From contig NMRA01000073.1 in NCBI GenBank assembly GCA_002633005.1, positions 126,001-186,000 of the forward strand: DNA of 60,000 bases, written 5' to 3'. This document shows, in pieces, positions 12,201 through 27,200 of this stretch (positions within the stretch are counted from its first letter, which is position 1; each line of letters starts with the position of its first letter). Under the pieces are notes generated by a model that worked only from the letters and a program-made list of their open reading frames with translations, was not told the origin of the DNA and ran no database searches. Both the position numbers and the translations under genes were made by a program. This stretch comes from Phoronis australis (taxonomy: Eukaryota > Phoronida > Phoronidae).

Positions 12201-15200
12201 TGGAGACTGCCATTTGCTAATAAATCTACTTGCTGTTTATTTGGCGTTAAGGATATTTGAATGGGAGGGATAGTCTTAGTAATGTAGTTGCTGTCGCTTC
12301 TGGTGAAAAATAGAAGGTTTGTTGGAGAATGTCATATTATTTGTAATATGAAGGATTTTGCCAAAATTTTATTACGCCTCCCCTGTCTCAATATGCAAAC
12401 CAGTTAAAAGAAAAAACACTTGAGCTTACCCTGAATTATATTTTTTGTTTCTGTGGTGATCCATAAACAATGATTTTAGACAACAGTTGGACTAGTTGGA
12501 GTATCTTTGACACTCACTATACATTGTAACTTTCATCACTAGGTGGCCCATTTTTACAACACCATTGATCAACAAATGATAGCCAGCCAACAGTCGATGA
12601 TGCTGGACTCAGCTCTGGCCTTTGAGAAAATCATCAAGAACCCTAAACCAGGTAAGCATGAGTAACTAGTGTTTCTACTAACCATTGTAACAGTTGTTGG
12701 ATCATGTGATGTAAGACTGGGTTTTCACTGCTTTCTGTGAGTTTTGAGCAAGGTAAGTTAATACTTATTAACTAAAGAAAGGTGTTTAGTTGTGAACAGT
12801 TGGATGTTTCTACCCTCACTCTAAGAGTCTTTTCATTTGCTTGGTGGCTGTGTGGTTGATTAACAATACCCTCATGCTGTGAGCTTCATGTTGCGAGTTA
12901 GAGAAATGGTTAAGAAGCAGATTTTTAGAAGGGAAATAAACTGCACCTTCTGTTTAAACGTATGTGTCTACATTTTGTGTTTAGGCCATTTACTGTTATA
13001 AAGTGATCTCAACTTCTTCCTTGCTCAGATAAAATAAGTTCTGGTCATTGTTGTTTCAGACCAGACTAAGTTGTTTGTCATGACTGGGTTTGTTGCAGTC
13101 CTCAAGGCAATTTGGCTGCGAGGGGTATTCCAGGCAGTTTATTATTTCAATTCAACCAAAGGATAAGAATATGATATCATTATTATGGAAGGGCAAAAAT
13201 GTCTGTAAAGAATGTTGGAAGTATTTTCGACACTAAGACGAAAATTATGGGCATTTAAAGGAAAAGGACTTTAAAACCAAAAATAGTCATTAAAAAACTG
13301 TAAGGTTCGAGTGATAAAACGCTGAAACTTTATACCTTGTGATTTTAGGTGCAAAGCTCAGTGGTGATGATGTTCAGATCACATGGGACAACCCGGAAGA
13401 ACTGGAGGCCTACATACAGAAACTGCAGAAGGCAGCTGATCGACTGACATCCGAAAATAGGCGGTTGAGGAAGAGCCACAATATTGTGGCTGACAAGGTA
13501 ACTGATGGAAGTTCTGATGGGACATACTTCATTAGTTTATCGTTTTATGAAATAGATTTGCATGAGACTTCTTAAATGGTATTCATGAGCACTGCATTCC
13601 ACTGAATCAGAGGCTTTTGATTTCTTAGGTTAAAATGCTAAGTCTAACTTGTTGTGCTGATTTTTTTCTTCCAGGTGATCTCTCTTATGACCATTGATCT
13701 TCTTCGTCAAGCACAGAGGTGGAAGGATGGTCTAGGTGAAATACGCCTTCTCATGGCAAACTTGGTGTCGCAGGTGAGAATTCTTGCAGGTTGTGTGTGC
13801 CTTTCACATTGACTTGGTGATGAAGACAGTGAAAGACTATATAATGATTGTACTGTCTGAACTGATAACTATTACCTGAATCTAATCAATCTATACAGCA
13901 AGTTCCTTGACTGCAAATATATGGAAATAAAGATAAGCGATTTGTAGTTTTCAATAGTAAGCCTGCATGCTGTATTGAATAATACTTACAGTTTGAACTG
14001 CCTTAATTTGGTCAAATATCTGAGTGGGTTGCTTGTCTTCCTCTGGCATGAATCCCATGGACATTCTCACTGACATCATTTTTGGTAGAAACAGCTGCTC
14101 ATAAGAAGAGATCACTGCCAGAAAGAAAACCGTGTGGTTGGTGAGACAAGAAAGGTAGCTGTTGAGAATAAAGATATGTTCATGAGAAGTGTCTGTGCTG
14201 TTTGTGACAGAGACTGGCTGTTTACCCTGACAATGTGTAATTAAAAATATCTAACATGAAATACTGGCCGAGGAACTGCATGGTACAAACATCACAATCC
14301 AAGTGTAACAGTCATTTCAAAATCTATTAATTTGTTGCCTTTCCTCTCAGGGCTTCTCAGCCAACAACATGAAACCTTGGAAGAGCCACTGGAACATTCA
14401 ACTGTACAAGGCCCTGGAGCACCAGTACCAGATGGGACTGGAGGCTCTGAATGAGAACCTGCCTGAGATCAAAGTAGAACTAACCTACCGCCAGAACAGA
14501 CTACAGTTCAGACCTCCTTTAGAGGAGATCAGGGCCAAGTACTTCAGGGAGATGAAGAAGTTTATCGGCATTCCCAACCACTTTAAAGGTGATTTGATTT
14601 TATTGGGCAGTTGTATTAGTTGAGGAGTGGAGTGGGTTCATGTTACAGTGTTATTAAAGACAAATCAAAATAGGGTGGACTTTGTGAATGCAAACCAAAA
14701 CTCCCAAGGCACCCGTGAAGCACTTACAGTGCAAACTCTTTGCTTATTGATCAGAAAAGTGTGAATTATCATATCCCAGCTTCCTCACCCTATCACTTCA
14801 TCGGTTGCCATTTTTGTAGTCTATGGTAGTAAAGGCCCGATCATACTTGCGAAACACGTTGCCTTTCACTCACGTGATTTTATGTGATCTTGCCTTTTCT
14901 ATAGATTCTTGAATTAACGTGATGCACCCCATGTGTCCACCATTGTATGGCCGGCCGCACAACAGATGCTGACTCAGAGTCAACCAGTTGTTAAATCTGA
15001 CAATTTTTTTCAATATCTCTTGTCAGCAAATGCCTGTGGCAGTACAACTTGGCATCGTCATGGAAGATTTGCAGAATTTCAGCAGAAGGAATGGGATGAA
15101 ATTAGCAATTAATGTGGCAAATCTCCATGATTGCAGAATGGAATTTATGGTTTGCCTTTAAGACAACTAAATTAATTCTATTCTCGGTAGGTGTGAGCGA

Positions 15201-18200
15201 CACAACTACAGATTTGATATTCCCCGCCATCATTGACAGAAATGCTTCGGGTTTCATCACGTGCTACAAAAAGGCAGACGTGCTGTTCAAGCGTCTGTCT
15301 GCTGTCCTGCTGACCTTCAAGGTTTTTAGTTTATATCTCATTTGGTATAGCTTTTACTTGTCTTAGATTTTTGTCACCTACCATGTGACACATTTGATGA
15401 TCATATATTATGCTTATAACAAAAGTTTAAAAACAACTTATATGAAATTATAGCATGTTAAGTATTATGTGAATTTATTTGATAGATGTTGAAGTACTTC
15501 AAGTATAAACCATACAATGATGAGAATTATTAATTAGATATCTTATATAGAATATACATATACATACAATATAATGTATATTTTAAAAGCCTTGTTGGGC
15601 TGTAGCTTATGAACTCAATGTCTCTTACCTTGGTCAAAGCTGCTGACTTCAGTTTTTATCTGCTCGCCCCTCCTCTCTAGGAATGGGTTGTGCTGGGGTC
15701 ACTCAACTTGGACGAGTTTGTGGATAAGTACTTGGTGACCTTGCAAGATTATGAGAAAAACTTCAAGGCATTGAAAGCACGTGGACGGGATGCTGAGAAA
15801 CTGCCCAGGTAAGTACTTTGCTCATTGGTCGTATTTCTAATAACTGTGCGTCACACTTGCATGTTTTTGTTGTTAACTTCCAGCTGATTTAGTTAACATA
15901 CAACTCAAACGAACACTGTTATGCCATTTTTGCAAATTGCAAGTCCAGCGGAATGAGTCAAATTTGCAAAAGTAATGGTAACATAAAGAGATGTTTCATA
16001 GAGAATTTGACAATTTTACTTTTCTGCCAGTCAAATCAAGATAGACTGCATCAGTGTAAGTACTAACCCGGTGAAGGCTGTCATTGACGACCACATACAA
16101 CGACTGTTTGATGCTCTGCTCAACTCTTTGCGCCGTGGAATAACTGGTGACATCGGCACTATTGACACCTTCTTGAACTCTGCCATTGAGACTTTGTCCA
16201 CCAGACCACAGACTGTGGAGGAGATTGGTGATGCTAACGCCAAGCATCAGGAGTTTGCCAAGACCAAGGGACAGGTATTATGCATTTATTTTTTGGAAGC
16301 ACTAAAATGTCTAGAATTTATTCCTTTGGCTGTCCAAAAAACCAAAATTGAAACCAGACTGCTCACTACAGTAATGCTTTATTGTGATAGGATTTTATTT
16401 CCACTCATATGAGACACATTTAGAGTAGTTGGGAGTCGTAAAGTATGCTTCATAAAATTCACAAGCTTGCCAACCCATCCAAAATTGAATGTCTATCTTT
16501 GCTACCACGAACAGTTTTAATTAGCATATCTCGACTTCACATTTGAAGACTATCTGGAAATTAAGTACACTTTTAAATACAATTTCATTCAATGGGTAAA
16601 ATTAGAAGTTGAAATTATTTCATTCTTCCCAAGGCCTGTAAGGTATGGGTCATAGTTAAAGCTAACATTTGCCATGTGAATTAAATCCTTGGATTTTCTG
16701 TCATTAGATCTATCCACTGTTTGACAAAGCAGAGACCAAGAATAAGCTACTGCGCTCAGTGGCTGGGGGAGGGGTGGAGCAGATCTCTCAGCTTCAAGCC
16801 AAATGGGACAAGTTTGAGTTAATGATGGAGAGCTTTCAACTCATGGTCAAAGAGCAGGTAGGAAAGAAAGAGGCTTGGCTGGCAGAACTATATGACAAGT
16901 GGCAATTCATTTACTAGTTGCTAGGACCAATATCAAATATGTATTACTCCCAGGTAGTTGTCACAGACTTACACTTTGTTAGCAGTAAGCCAGTCACGCC
17001 AAATAATTGTCCACTAAAGGGGAAAGCAGCCATTTTTGATGTTGCGATTACTTGAAATAAAAGCCTCTTGATTATTTTGGATTACTTGTGTTTATTACTG
17101 TTTCCCTGGCCCTTTCATGCAACAATGGAAAAGTGGGATTAAGACGGCCCACATCTTGTGTGCGTATTCACTTTGATTAAGCTAATCCAATGTCTGACTT
17201 GCTGCACTGTCTGTGGTGGTCACTATCTGTGGTGGTCACTGTCTGTGGTGGTCACTGTCTGCTTGTTGGAATTGAATGCTTCTCTTTTACTCGGCCATTT
17301 ACCCCTCTTATCTTGTTGTGTAGGTTCAGGCCAGCAGAATTGAAGGCTGAGCTATGTCTAGGAAACTAGGCATATTGTATTTCTAGTAACATTGATTTTG
17401 CTTTTCACTTTTAAGTCACTAACAGTAATCTAATCCTACTTAAAGTAGACATCCATATATTTATAACTGAATGATTGTTTTTAGTTGTTCTACACGATTC
17501 AACTTTTAAGTTTAAAAGCTGTCTAGCAAAATTCAGCACTTTTTGCATTGTCAGTATAGGAGCAGAGAAATTAATTCTGACCCACCTGCTGAGGCTGTTT
17601 TCAGTAACTGTTGAGAAGGTAATGTGGCTACAATAATAATATTTTGAAATAAAAATCTTCCTACATTTATTTCTCATAGATTGATGTCATGAAAAGCAAC
17701 GTGGACTCTCGTGTCAAGGCTTTTGAACAAGAGCTTGAGAAGTTTTCTGCTAGGTGGCACCAGTTGAAACCCAGTGACGATCTGCTGGATGGAGACAAAG
17801 AGAAGGTGTTGCTGGCCGTGCAGATGATACGAGAGAAACAACAGGAGTTTGCTGACTTAGACCAGAACAGGACTAAGCTGATGTAATTTTTACCTTGACT
17901 AATCTGTTAGACTATTAGGTTCTATTCACTGTTATTCTATTTTTAATCTTTAGTCTTCATTTTGCATTGTGTACAGGGAAAATATTTTTCTGTTTCATGG
18001 TTTCAAAGGAAAGTAGTTAACTCTACACTTTACTTACAACAAAATGTTTGGCGCATTTCGTATAACCTTTTACACAAAACAGTGTAAGACCCACAACTAA
18101 TCATAGAGTGTTTTGCAATTAATACAGAGAATGGATTCCCTGTGACATGGTGAGATTCTGTGACAAAACTTGCCAGCTTGGAATTTTGTGACATCATATG

Positions 18201-21200
18201 ATGTTTTGAGAATTCTGTGGTAAAACGTGAGAAATTTGCAGAGCCAAGTAGGCTGTTAGTGTTTTGTTGGGTTTTCAGATATTTTATGCCGCATCAAGTG
18301 GTCGTTCTTCTTCACAAATTGTAAATTTATTGAATTCGTCGTTACCACTGACAAATGTTATTTATCAGATATGTGACAAAAACAAAATTCATATGACTTG
18401 TACATGCAAATAGCATCAAAAAGCTGTGACAATATAAAAATTTTGATATGTGGAAATTGTTATTTGGCATTAAACATGAATCTATTCTCTGTTAATGTTG
18501 TGGTATAAGAACCTCATCTGCTGACTGAATTATTTTCTTGTGATGCTACATTAAAATTATTTTTGTTCTCCTTCTAATCAGTTCTGACTGTGAACATTTT
18601 GAGATGGAGGTTCCTGAGTTTGAGTTAGCCAATCAGACCAAAGAAGACCTTGAACGCTATGAGGCTATGTGGGGTCTTTTCGAACAGTTCAATACTGGGT
18701 TACAGGACCTGGCTAAAGAAGACTGGATCTCATTCAGGTAAGAATGACTTTCATCGTCTATTCCTAGCTGGCTGTTCTCTGCAAACTGGGGCTTCACCAG
18801 CAGTCTAAGGAATGGGGAATTACTTTGTAGTACATAGTTTACTTCTGAATGAATCAGTGGTTTTTAGACCTTTTCAGTGTGTTGAGCTAACTACACTGTA
18901 GACAGCATAATGACCTTTCCTTCTCGGAGTTGATTAACTACTGTCAGTAGTTAAATGGTTCAAATGTTTGCATGAATATCCTGCCCTTAATTTGTCAGGA
19001 GCAAAACCTATTTGTTTGAGGAGTTTCTGAGCACATGGTATGAGAAACTGAAGACAGAGGAGCCAACAACCATGACTGTGAGGTTGCAGAAAGACATTGA
19101 CACGTACAAGGTATGGTCTTAATTTGGGGTCATATCTGCTGTAGCTTGCCATGTGTAGTATGATTTATATGTTTTGATTAATGGAGCTGCTTTGTATTGC
19201 CATTAGTATAAATATATGCTTTATTAAATTCTAATTCTAATTGCAGTTAACTATCAGTGTTGCTTTTTTGTGACTCACTATTTCTGACTACCAGGTGACT
19301 AAAAATGAGATATAAATGATACTTATTTTGAATTTAGATCTATTTTAAAGCTGTCTTTTTAATTTTGCGCTTAGATTTTTAAACTTAATGTCCATCAACA
19401 AGCCCCAAATTACAAGTAATAGTAACTTGATGTTTGTATAGTAGGGTTAAAATTAATCAAGTCATGTACAAACTATGACTAAGGTACAGGCATCCATGTT
19501 ATGCATTCTTCTACCTGGTTTGCATTTCAATAATGGGGACATTTCACAAGACACAGTTTGTGTTCCAGCTGTTTATGTTGGCTTGCATTGTAGACCGTCT
19601 TGCCTGTGCTCAAGTGGGTGCGTGGTGAACCGTTGTCTCCAGACCACTGGATGGAGCTGTTCCGTATGTTGCGCATGCCCAAAGGCACGACCTTAGAGAA
19701 GTTGACCTTTGGTGACATCCTAGCAGTGTCAGATGCCATAGCCATCAATGCACAGGCTTTGAAGGTAAACAGTTTTTGATAATTCTTATGCAGCATGAGT
19801 ACACTGTGACTAGAATTGGAATTCTTTTGTTAAAGTTGTCCTAAATGTTGGAATTGGTTGTTTTGGTGAAAGCATCCCAAACTTGAATTGAGTATGACAA
19901 GACACTCTTGAGTTATATGCGTTAGATGTCACAAAGTCCATACAGTTGTTTATCAGATACTTTATCTGAGGTCTTGAGAAACATAACTTGTCATCTTGCG
20001 AATCACATCTTCGGGATCATTGGAGAATTAGAATTTAAATTAGCCGAGATGTGTCATGATTCGTTATTATAGTAATTACAAAAAGTGAAAAATATAATGA
20101 GAAGTGGCACTTTCTAGTACTCAAGTCTGAATTAGAAAAAAATAAATATAAATGATTTATTAATTGCATTCTATACTGTATATTGTCATTGTTCAAGCTG
20201 TTGATGTTTGTATGTGTGGTGGCTTAAGGGTTTGTCCTATAAATGCCCTCTGGGGCACCAGAAGTCCCCCCTCCAATACCAGAGGTGTCCCTTCCAACAC
20301 CAGAAGTTTGCCCATGACTTTTCCCTTCTGACATGCCAGATTGTGGAATTGGTCTCAATTCAGGCTCTGTACACCTTTTGAATGACGTTATTGCTTTGTC
20401 TTTGCTGAGTGCAAAGGTCCCATTCTAATACATGACCTATATTATTATTAGGAGTTGAACCAGCGTGCCCAAGGAGAGGTGACTATTCGTGAGGCCCTCC
20501 GTGAACTGGAGATCTGGGGAGCAGGAGCGGTGTTCTCCTTGTTGGAGCATGAAGACTGTCATAACAACAAGATGAACTTGATCAAGGACTGGAAGGACCT
20601 TGTCAACCAGGTCTGTGTCTATAACTTGACAGACAGTTGAAAGTTCGTTATCATTATGTATATTGAATTGTGGGAAGATTTCTATAGTTGTTGTTTATAA
20701 TGAATGTTATCATCATTTTCCCTCAGTCTATACTCTTTCCCTCAAATACTTGCAATGACATCTTCCAACAATGAGAATATTTTTTATTTACATTTAATGA
20801 CACGAAATGTACTGTACAAGCCAAATGTATTCAGACAAAATGATCCGTAATTCCCCGGCATGACGGAAGGGTGGAAACCAGATTCATTGTCAGAGCGGTC
20901 TTCTGTTATGACTGAGAATGAAGGGGGAATGAAGAGGATAGTTATTGAGGTGGCTAGACTTTCTTTAATATTATAAGTTTGCTGCTCATGTAGTTATTAC
21001 CAGTCATTTATGCTGTTAAAAGAATAAGTCGTGGTGATGGGAAAATGGTTAAATGTGTGATTACTTTTGTATTTATTCTGTAAGTTTCAGGTTAGACATT
21101 TTATTGTTACATGGAAATTTCAGACTTCTAAATGCAGATATTAGAAACTGTTTTTAAGATTTTTGCATGTTCAAACTTGTCGATTTTTTATGAAAAATAT

Positions 21201-24200
21201 CCCACCTTGAGGTAAAATTTTGGACAGGTGCAAATATCAGTTGAACTCTGGCCCTTTATGTTCAATTGATATAGAGTAGTAGCTATACTCACTGTTTTTC
21301 ACTTCCTGTTGTTGCTGTGTGTAGAGCTAAAGTGTGTTTTTAAAAGAGACTAAGGTACAAGAATACCGATTATAATAATTGGCAAACTCATAACAGTGCT
21401 GTTCTCTCAGGTTGGTGACAACCAGTGTCTGCTACAGTCACTGAAAGACTCGCCATACTACAAATCTTTTGAGGACAAAGCATCCATCTGGGAACAGAAG
21501 TTAGCTGACCTCGACGAGTACCTGCACAACCTCAATCAGATCCAACGCAAGTGGGTCTACCTGGAGCCCATCTTTGGGCGTGGTGCCCTGCCCAAGGAGC
21601 AGGGCCGGTTCAAACGCGTCGACGATGATTTCAGGTGAGCTTTACTCATCTGATTTAAGCACTCCAGGTCTCTCAGATTTGTGAAGGATTGAACGACTCA
21701 GAACCCCAATATTGGTAAAGCCTGTTTGTTATTTCATTTTTTATTGAATTGAATGGGTTGAGTAATTTTGATGATTAAGCAGTGACTTAAAAGTAAAGAT
21801 AAACTGAACAGTTGTTAATAGTCAGGCTATACTGTGAACTACAAAATGATTCAGAAGTGAATACTTGTTAGTGTGCTCTTAGCTTTATTTTGTATCTTAC
21901 CAATAAGAATTAGATAAAATTGAATTGACTGTTGTATGTCCAATACCTACTAAGTGCGATCAATGGATTGTTTAGGACCATTATGATGGATGTGGGCCGA
22001 GACAATAGAGTTCTTACCATCGTTGCCAAAGCTGGGATGAGGAACCTGTTGGTGACTATGCTGGACCAGTTACAACGATGTCAGAAATCATTGAATGAAT
22101 TCCTGGAGGTTTGTTGGCAATTCAGAGTCTTTGACAATTTTTTAATTTGAAATTTTTCTAAAGCAAGGTGGTTTCTTTTTTATGAGTTGTGGCATTTCTA
22201 AGTTATCTATTTAGACATGTCTGTGCTTTAGATTACTACATAAAAGAAACAATAATCATGGTAATTGTTGTCTCTTGATTTATGTATTGAAATCAGTTGC
22301 AACTTGGCTTAAATTTGATTTTGTTGTAATAGCTAAAAGTTTCAATTTCAAAAATTTTAGTTATTAGGTGTCTCAGTCTCAGAAATCACTTATAGCCTCT
22401 TCTCTTTTGCGACATAGGCCATAGATTAGTAGCACAATTTTTAATGGCAACATTCACTAAATGATCTTCTGCTGCTTTCTTTCCTCAGGAGAAAAGATCG
22501 TTGTTCCCACGATTCTACTTCATCGGCGATGATGATTTGTTGGAAATCCTTGGCCAGGCCACCAACCCTCAAGTGATTCAGACCCATCTCAAGAAGCTGT
22601 TTGCTGGAATCCACAGTGTAGACTTTGATGACGGCTGTAAGCACATTGTAGCCATGAAGTCCCTGGACGGTGAGATAGTGCCGCTCAAGAAGAAGGTGGC
22701 CATAATGCCAGAGGTGGAGGTGAGGAATATTTCTTGTCTCCTCAATGTCAAATTCTTTTTGTTGTTTATCCTCCCTAACTTTCAAAGTCCTTAAACTTGT
22801 AGTGGACCGAATGCATCTTTTGCCCCATCACAATGCTGTGTAATTGGTATTCAATTATGGAAGTTTTTGCAGTGAATAATATTTGGCCGGTGTTAAAAAT
22901 GCCATCCTCCAAAATTCTCTTAACAGTACCAAATAGTGGACATTAATGAGATGACATCTTTGATCCTTCTTATTTGACCCACTTAGTGCTAATTATGTCA
23001 AGCTAAACATCCAACTGTTATAATTAAAGCTAGCAGCAGCCAATCTTCTTGCTGAAGTAACCAACTGAACCACATTTGGTCAATTATTTTATCATTTCTT
23101 CTGATTAGAAATACTAACTCTCCTTATCACAAAAAATGAAGAATTCTACCACAAAACATGAACCAAAACAATGGTTCTCAAAGATGGTACAGGTGTATTT
23201 TCTTTAAGGACAAGTAATTACCTTGTACTGGCCATGGTATGCTTGTTTTAGTTGTCAAAAGCATTGGTTTAGAACATTTACTTTTTTTGCTCATTACCAG
23301 TGTCATTAGTCTTGGGAGGTTTGGCTTTCACATATTAATAATACAACATCCCTAATTATAGCTGTAGAGCTTTTGATCTTCAGAGTCATTGCATTTTGTC
23401 TTGGACTGTATAAAATCACTAGGGCTTTGCGATAGTAGCGTCAGTGTCTGTCTTCATTTGATGCAATGATGACTTTTGTGAAATTCAATGAAATTTGTCA
23501 GCAAGCTCAACCTTGTAACTGAACCATTAGCTGCAATTCCTGTCTGTTTGATACTTCATGTAAAATGGCTTAAATATTGATAAGCATTTTGATTCACTTT
23601 GTTTTTTCTAGGTGTGGCTCCAAAAACTGGCGGACGAGATGAAAGACACCCTTCAGGAGTTGTTACGTGAATGTTTGAAGGATGCTAAGACAGGGCTGGA
23701 CCCCAACAAGTACCCTTCGCAGGTTGGTTTAGAGTGAAGAAGAATGTGCTTGCATTCTACTGTGTTTTGGATTAAGTTTAACATGGCTTGCTTTTGTATT
23801 CATTTATGACTGAGCCACCCATTCTGGACTGCAACGGTTCTCTCAGCCTTACTACCTTTACTTATTCATACTGGATTGGATCTGAATAGCATATTGTCAC
23901 TGATGCAAAGAAGACAGACTGCAGATGGTGGTAGTCTTAAATGAAGATTTGGTAAAGGATATCTCATTAGATACTGAGTTGGAGATGTAAACATCTTGTG
24001 TGTTCCAGGTCTTGTGCTTGTCGGAACAGATTCAGTTCACAGAGCGGTGTGAGGACGCCATTCGCTCTAACAGTCTACAGGAGTTTGGCATCGAGATAGA
24101 GAACCAACTGGAGGGGTACACCAACACAGACCTGGGTAGTGGAGACGGAGGACTACATGTGCTGGAGCTCAAGTTGAAAGCACTCATACTGGACACTATT

Positions 24201-27200
24201 CATGCCATGGATGTAGTTCAGCAATTGGTCACAGAGGGCGTGAAGAGCATTGATAGCTGGGTATGGCAGAAACAACTGAGGTGAGTGACTGTGGGATGAT
24301 CACCACTCTTCAGTATACATTACAATAACATGGCACAACTGAAACTGTTAAATTTATCAATGAAATGAGTATGAAAAATTTAACATCAGCCTTTTTTGTT
24401 CCTGTACAGCAGTTTATTTGAGCATTTTAACAAATTGAATGAAAATTTTTGAAAAAGTGGAGTTTTTGTAATTCATTTTCTAGAAGATTTTGAGTGGATT
24501 ACAATGACTGCATTGTGATGCTTATAGTGATTTGTAGAGGCTAAGACATGTTAATATTAGCATCTGTTTACTATGAAATGCACTGCATACTACGTTGTGG
24601 GTACCTACACAGAGTTTGAAGCCTTTTATTGGAATTTTAAAAACATGCCTTTTTCATTCTTTTTACTCCTGATTGTGTTGGTTGGATATTTGAACACTCC
24701 TAACTCGGGTTATTTTACATTTAGTAACTAAGAATGGATATTTTGTTGTCAGGTTTTACTTATCCAATGGTGTCTGTGTCATGAGGATGGTGGATGCAGA
24801 GTTTAACTACACATATGAATACCAGGGGAATGCAGCCAAGTTAGTCCACACACCACTGACTGATAAATGTTATCTCACATTGACACAGGGTAAGTAATCA
24901 CTAATACAGTCTTAGAGCTGCCTAAGGCAGCATTGAAAGACCTAACCCCTCTTAATCTCTCTTTATTATATTTGTCTACTATAATAAGTGTTATCCTCTT
25001 GTGCCTGGATGTTGCATAATGCCATTATCATGAAAATTTACCTCTTGGATTGCGAAATTCATTCAGAAGTCATTATGGTTCACTTCACCTTATGATTGCG
25101 TCTCTCTTACACTTCCTCCATTCAATGTAGGAGATGGTAATGTTAAGACAAGTTCCATTGTGATAAAGTGAGAGCCTATGCTCAAGCCCAGTCATACATA
25201 CTCAATATGTTCTGTCTGATAGCAATTGTTTGTGCATTTAGATCACTTATTATGTAATAGATGTCTCAGACTCAGGGAAACCTTTAAATCTACAGTGAAA
25301 TGCTTTGCTAAGGTTAATTAGAAAGGTGACGTATCAGGTGCAACAGAAAATTTTCTTTGTTAACAAAACCGTCATGATTTTCCTGAATGCAAGCTGTTTT
25401 GTTTCAGGCATGCATATGGGCTTTGGTGGTAATCCATATGGCCCTGCTGGTACTGGCAAGACAGAGTCTGTGAAGGCGCTGGGTGGACTGTTTGGCAGGC
25501 AGGTCCTTGTATTCAACTGTGATGAGGTGGGTCTATCATTTAGCGAGGGGCAAAATATTGGATTTTTATGGTCATCTTCTTTGCCTGGCAATTGTTTTCT
25601 TTGGAGTTTTAACAGACTTAAAATTATAATTTAAATTTTCAATAGTTTCTTCAATTTTTGCATTGTGTTAAACTTGATCCTGAAAATTTGAATAGACATA
25701 AGATGTAAAATTAAACTCCAGGTTGTCTCTACTGGTGTGTCTGTCCATAACATATTTTAATTGATATCTGACAAAAAGAGTCATTTTTCAATATGTGCAA
25801 ATTAATGCAATATATGAGCACACACTACAACAAAAAGTACAGACAAAATTTTACCAAAATCTACCCATCTCGGGGTAATGAGGGTGGCGGTGTAAGGGGA
25901 AACAAAGAAAATTTTAGGCCGCTCTAAATGTTTTAAATTTAAAACATTTTTACAGCTACTATCTAGGCAGCATTCTGCACATCCAAATTGTGAGATAAGA
26001 TAGAAGTGTGATCACATGCTTTGTTTGTATTGCATGGCGATATCTCGTGAAGAGTTTCATGATCTTGCGTTTTCGCGAGTTTGTTGCATCTATAGAACGT
26101 AAGCCTGATGATGTCCTAGTTTGAGCACTTTGTTTTTTTCGTCATTGTGTGTTATTTTTATCAAGTCACGTTGCATCGTGGCTCTGGTGACCTTAAGCAT
26201 AGCTCTTTCTATTAGTTTAGCTGATAATATTTTACCTCTGATACAGGGTATTGATGTTAAGTCGATGGGCCGTATCTTCATCGGCCTGGTCAAGTGTGGT
26301 GCCTGGGGATGTTTTGATGAGTTCAACCGCCTGGAGGAGGCAGTGCTGTCTGCTGTTTCCATGCAGATCCAGGTCATTCAGGATGCAATCAAGGGCAAGG
26401 CTCCAACTGCAGATCTATTGGGCAGAACAGTAGGTGTCAGATTTTTTTAATAATAATTTTAATAACTTATTTAAGAATTGTTCATATTTAGAATACAATA
26501 GAATTGTAAGGCACAAGTCGAGTCACTGATGCAGGATTTTTGTTTCTTTCTTCATTTGTCGTTAGTTTCTCTTTAACATGAAAAAGTGTATTAACACACA
26601 TCATGACAAAAATATTAGTAATGCATGAAACGGTGGCTCATAACAGCGGCAGCTTTTAAAAAAAAATAAAATTTCACTTGACCTTCTGTTCAGTTAATCT
26701 GTTGAAAATCGTGATCAAGGAAATTAGAACAAAATAACTAAGTTATTATTGAAAATCATTAGATAATTATGCTCACCCCCTGCCTAAATTTTATACTTGT
26801 AAATTTTGTCTGTTTTTAATGACAACATGTTTGTCATTTTTTAAAACTATTATTAAGTAACTTCTTTAGCTAAACCTTCTTATTCTGCTTAAAATTTCTA
26901 TTGACTGTTCAAGTATGAAACACAATGGCGTGAACTCTAATACGCAGTTCACTAGTTATCTGACTTTGTACACCAACAGGTTGACATTGATCCCAATTCG
27001 GGCATTTTCATCACAATGAACCCAGCTGGCAAGGGTTATGGTGGACGGCAGAAGCTGCCAGACAACTTGAAGCAACTGTTCCGACCTGTAGCTATGTCGA
27101 AGCCAGACAATGAGCTTATCGCCGAGGTCATACTATTCTCTGAAGGCTTCAAGCAGGCCAAGTCACTAGGACGCAAGCTGGTTGCAATTTTCAACCTGTC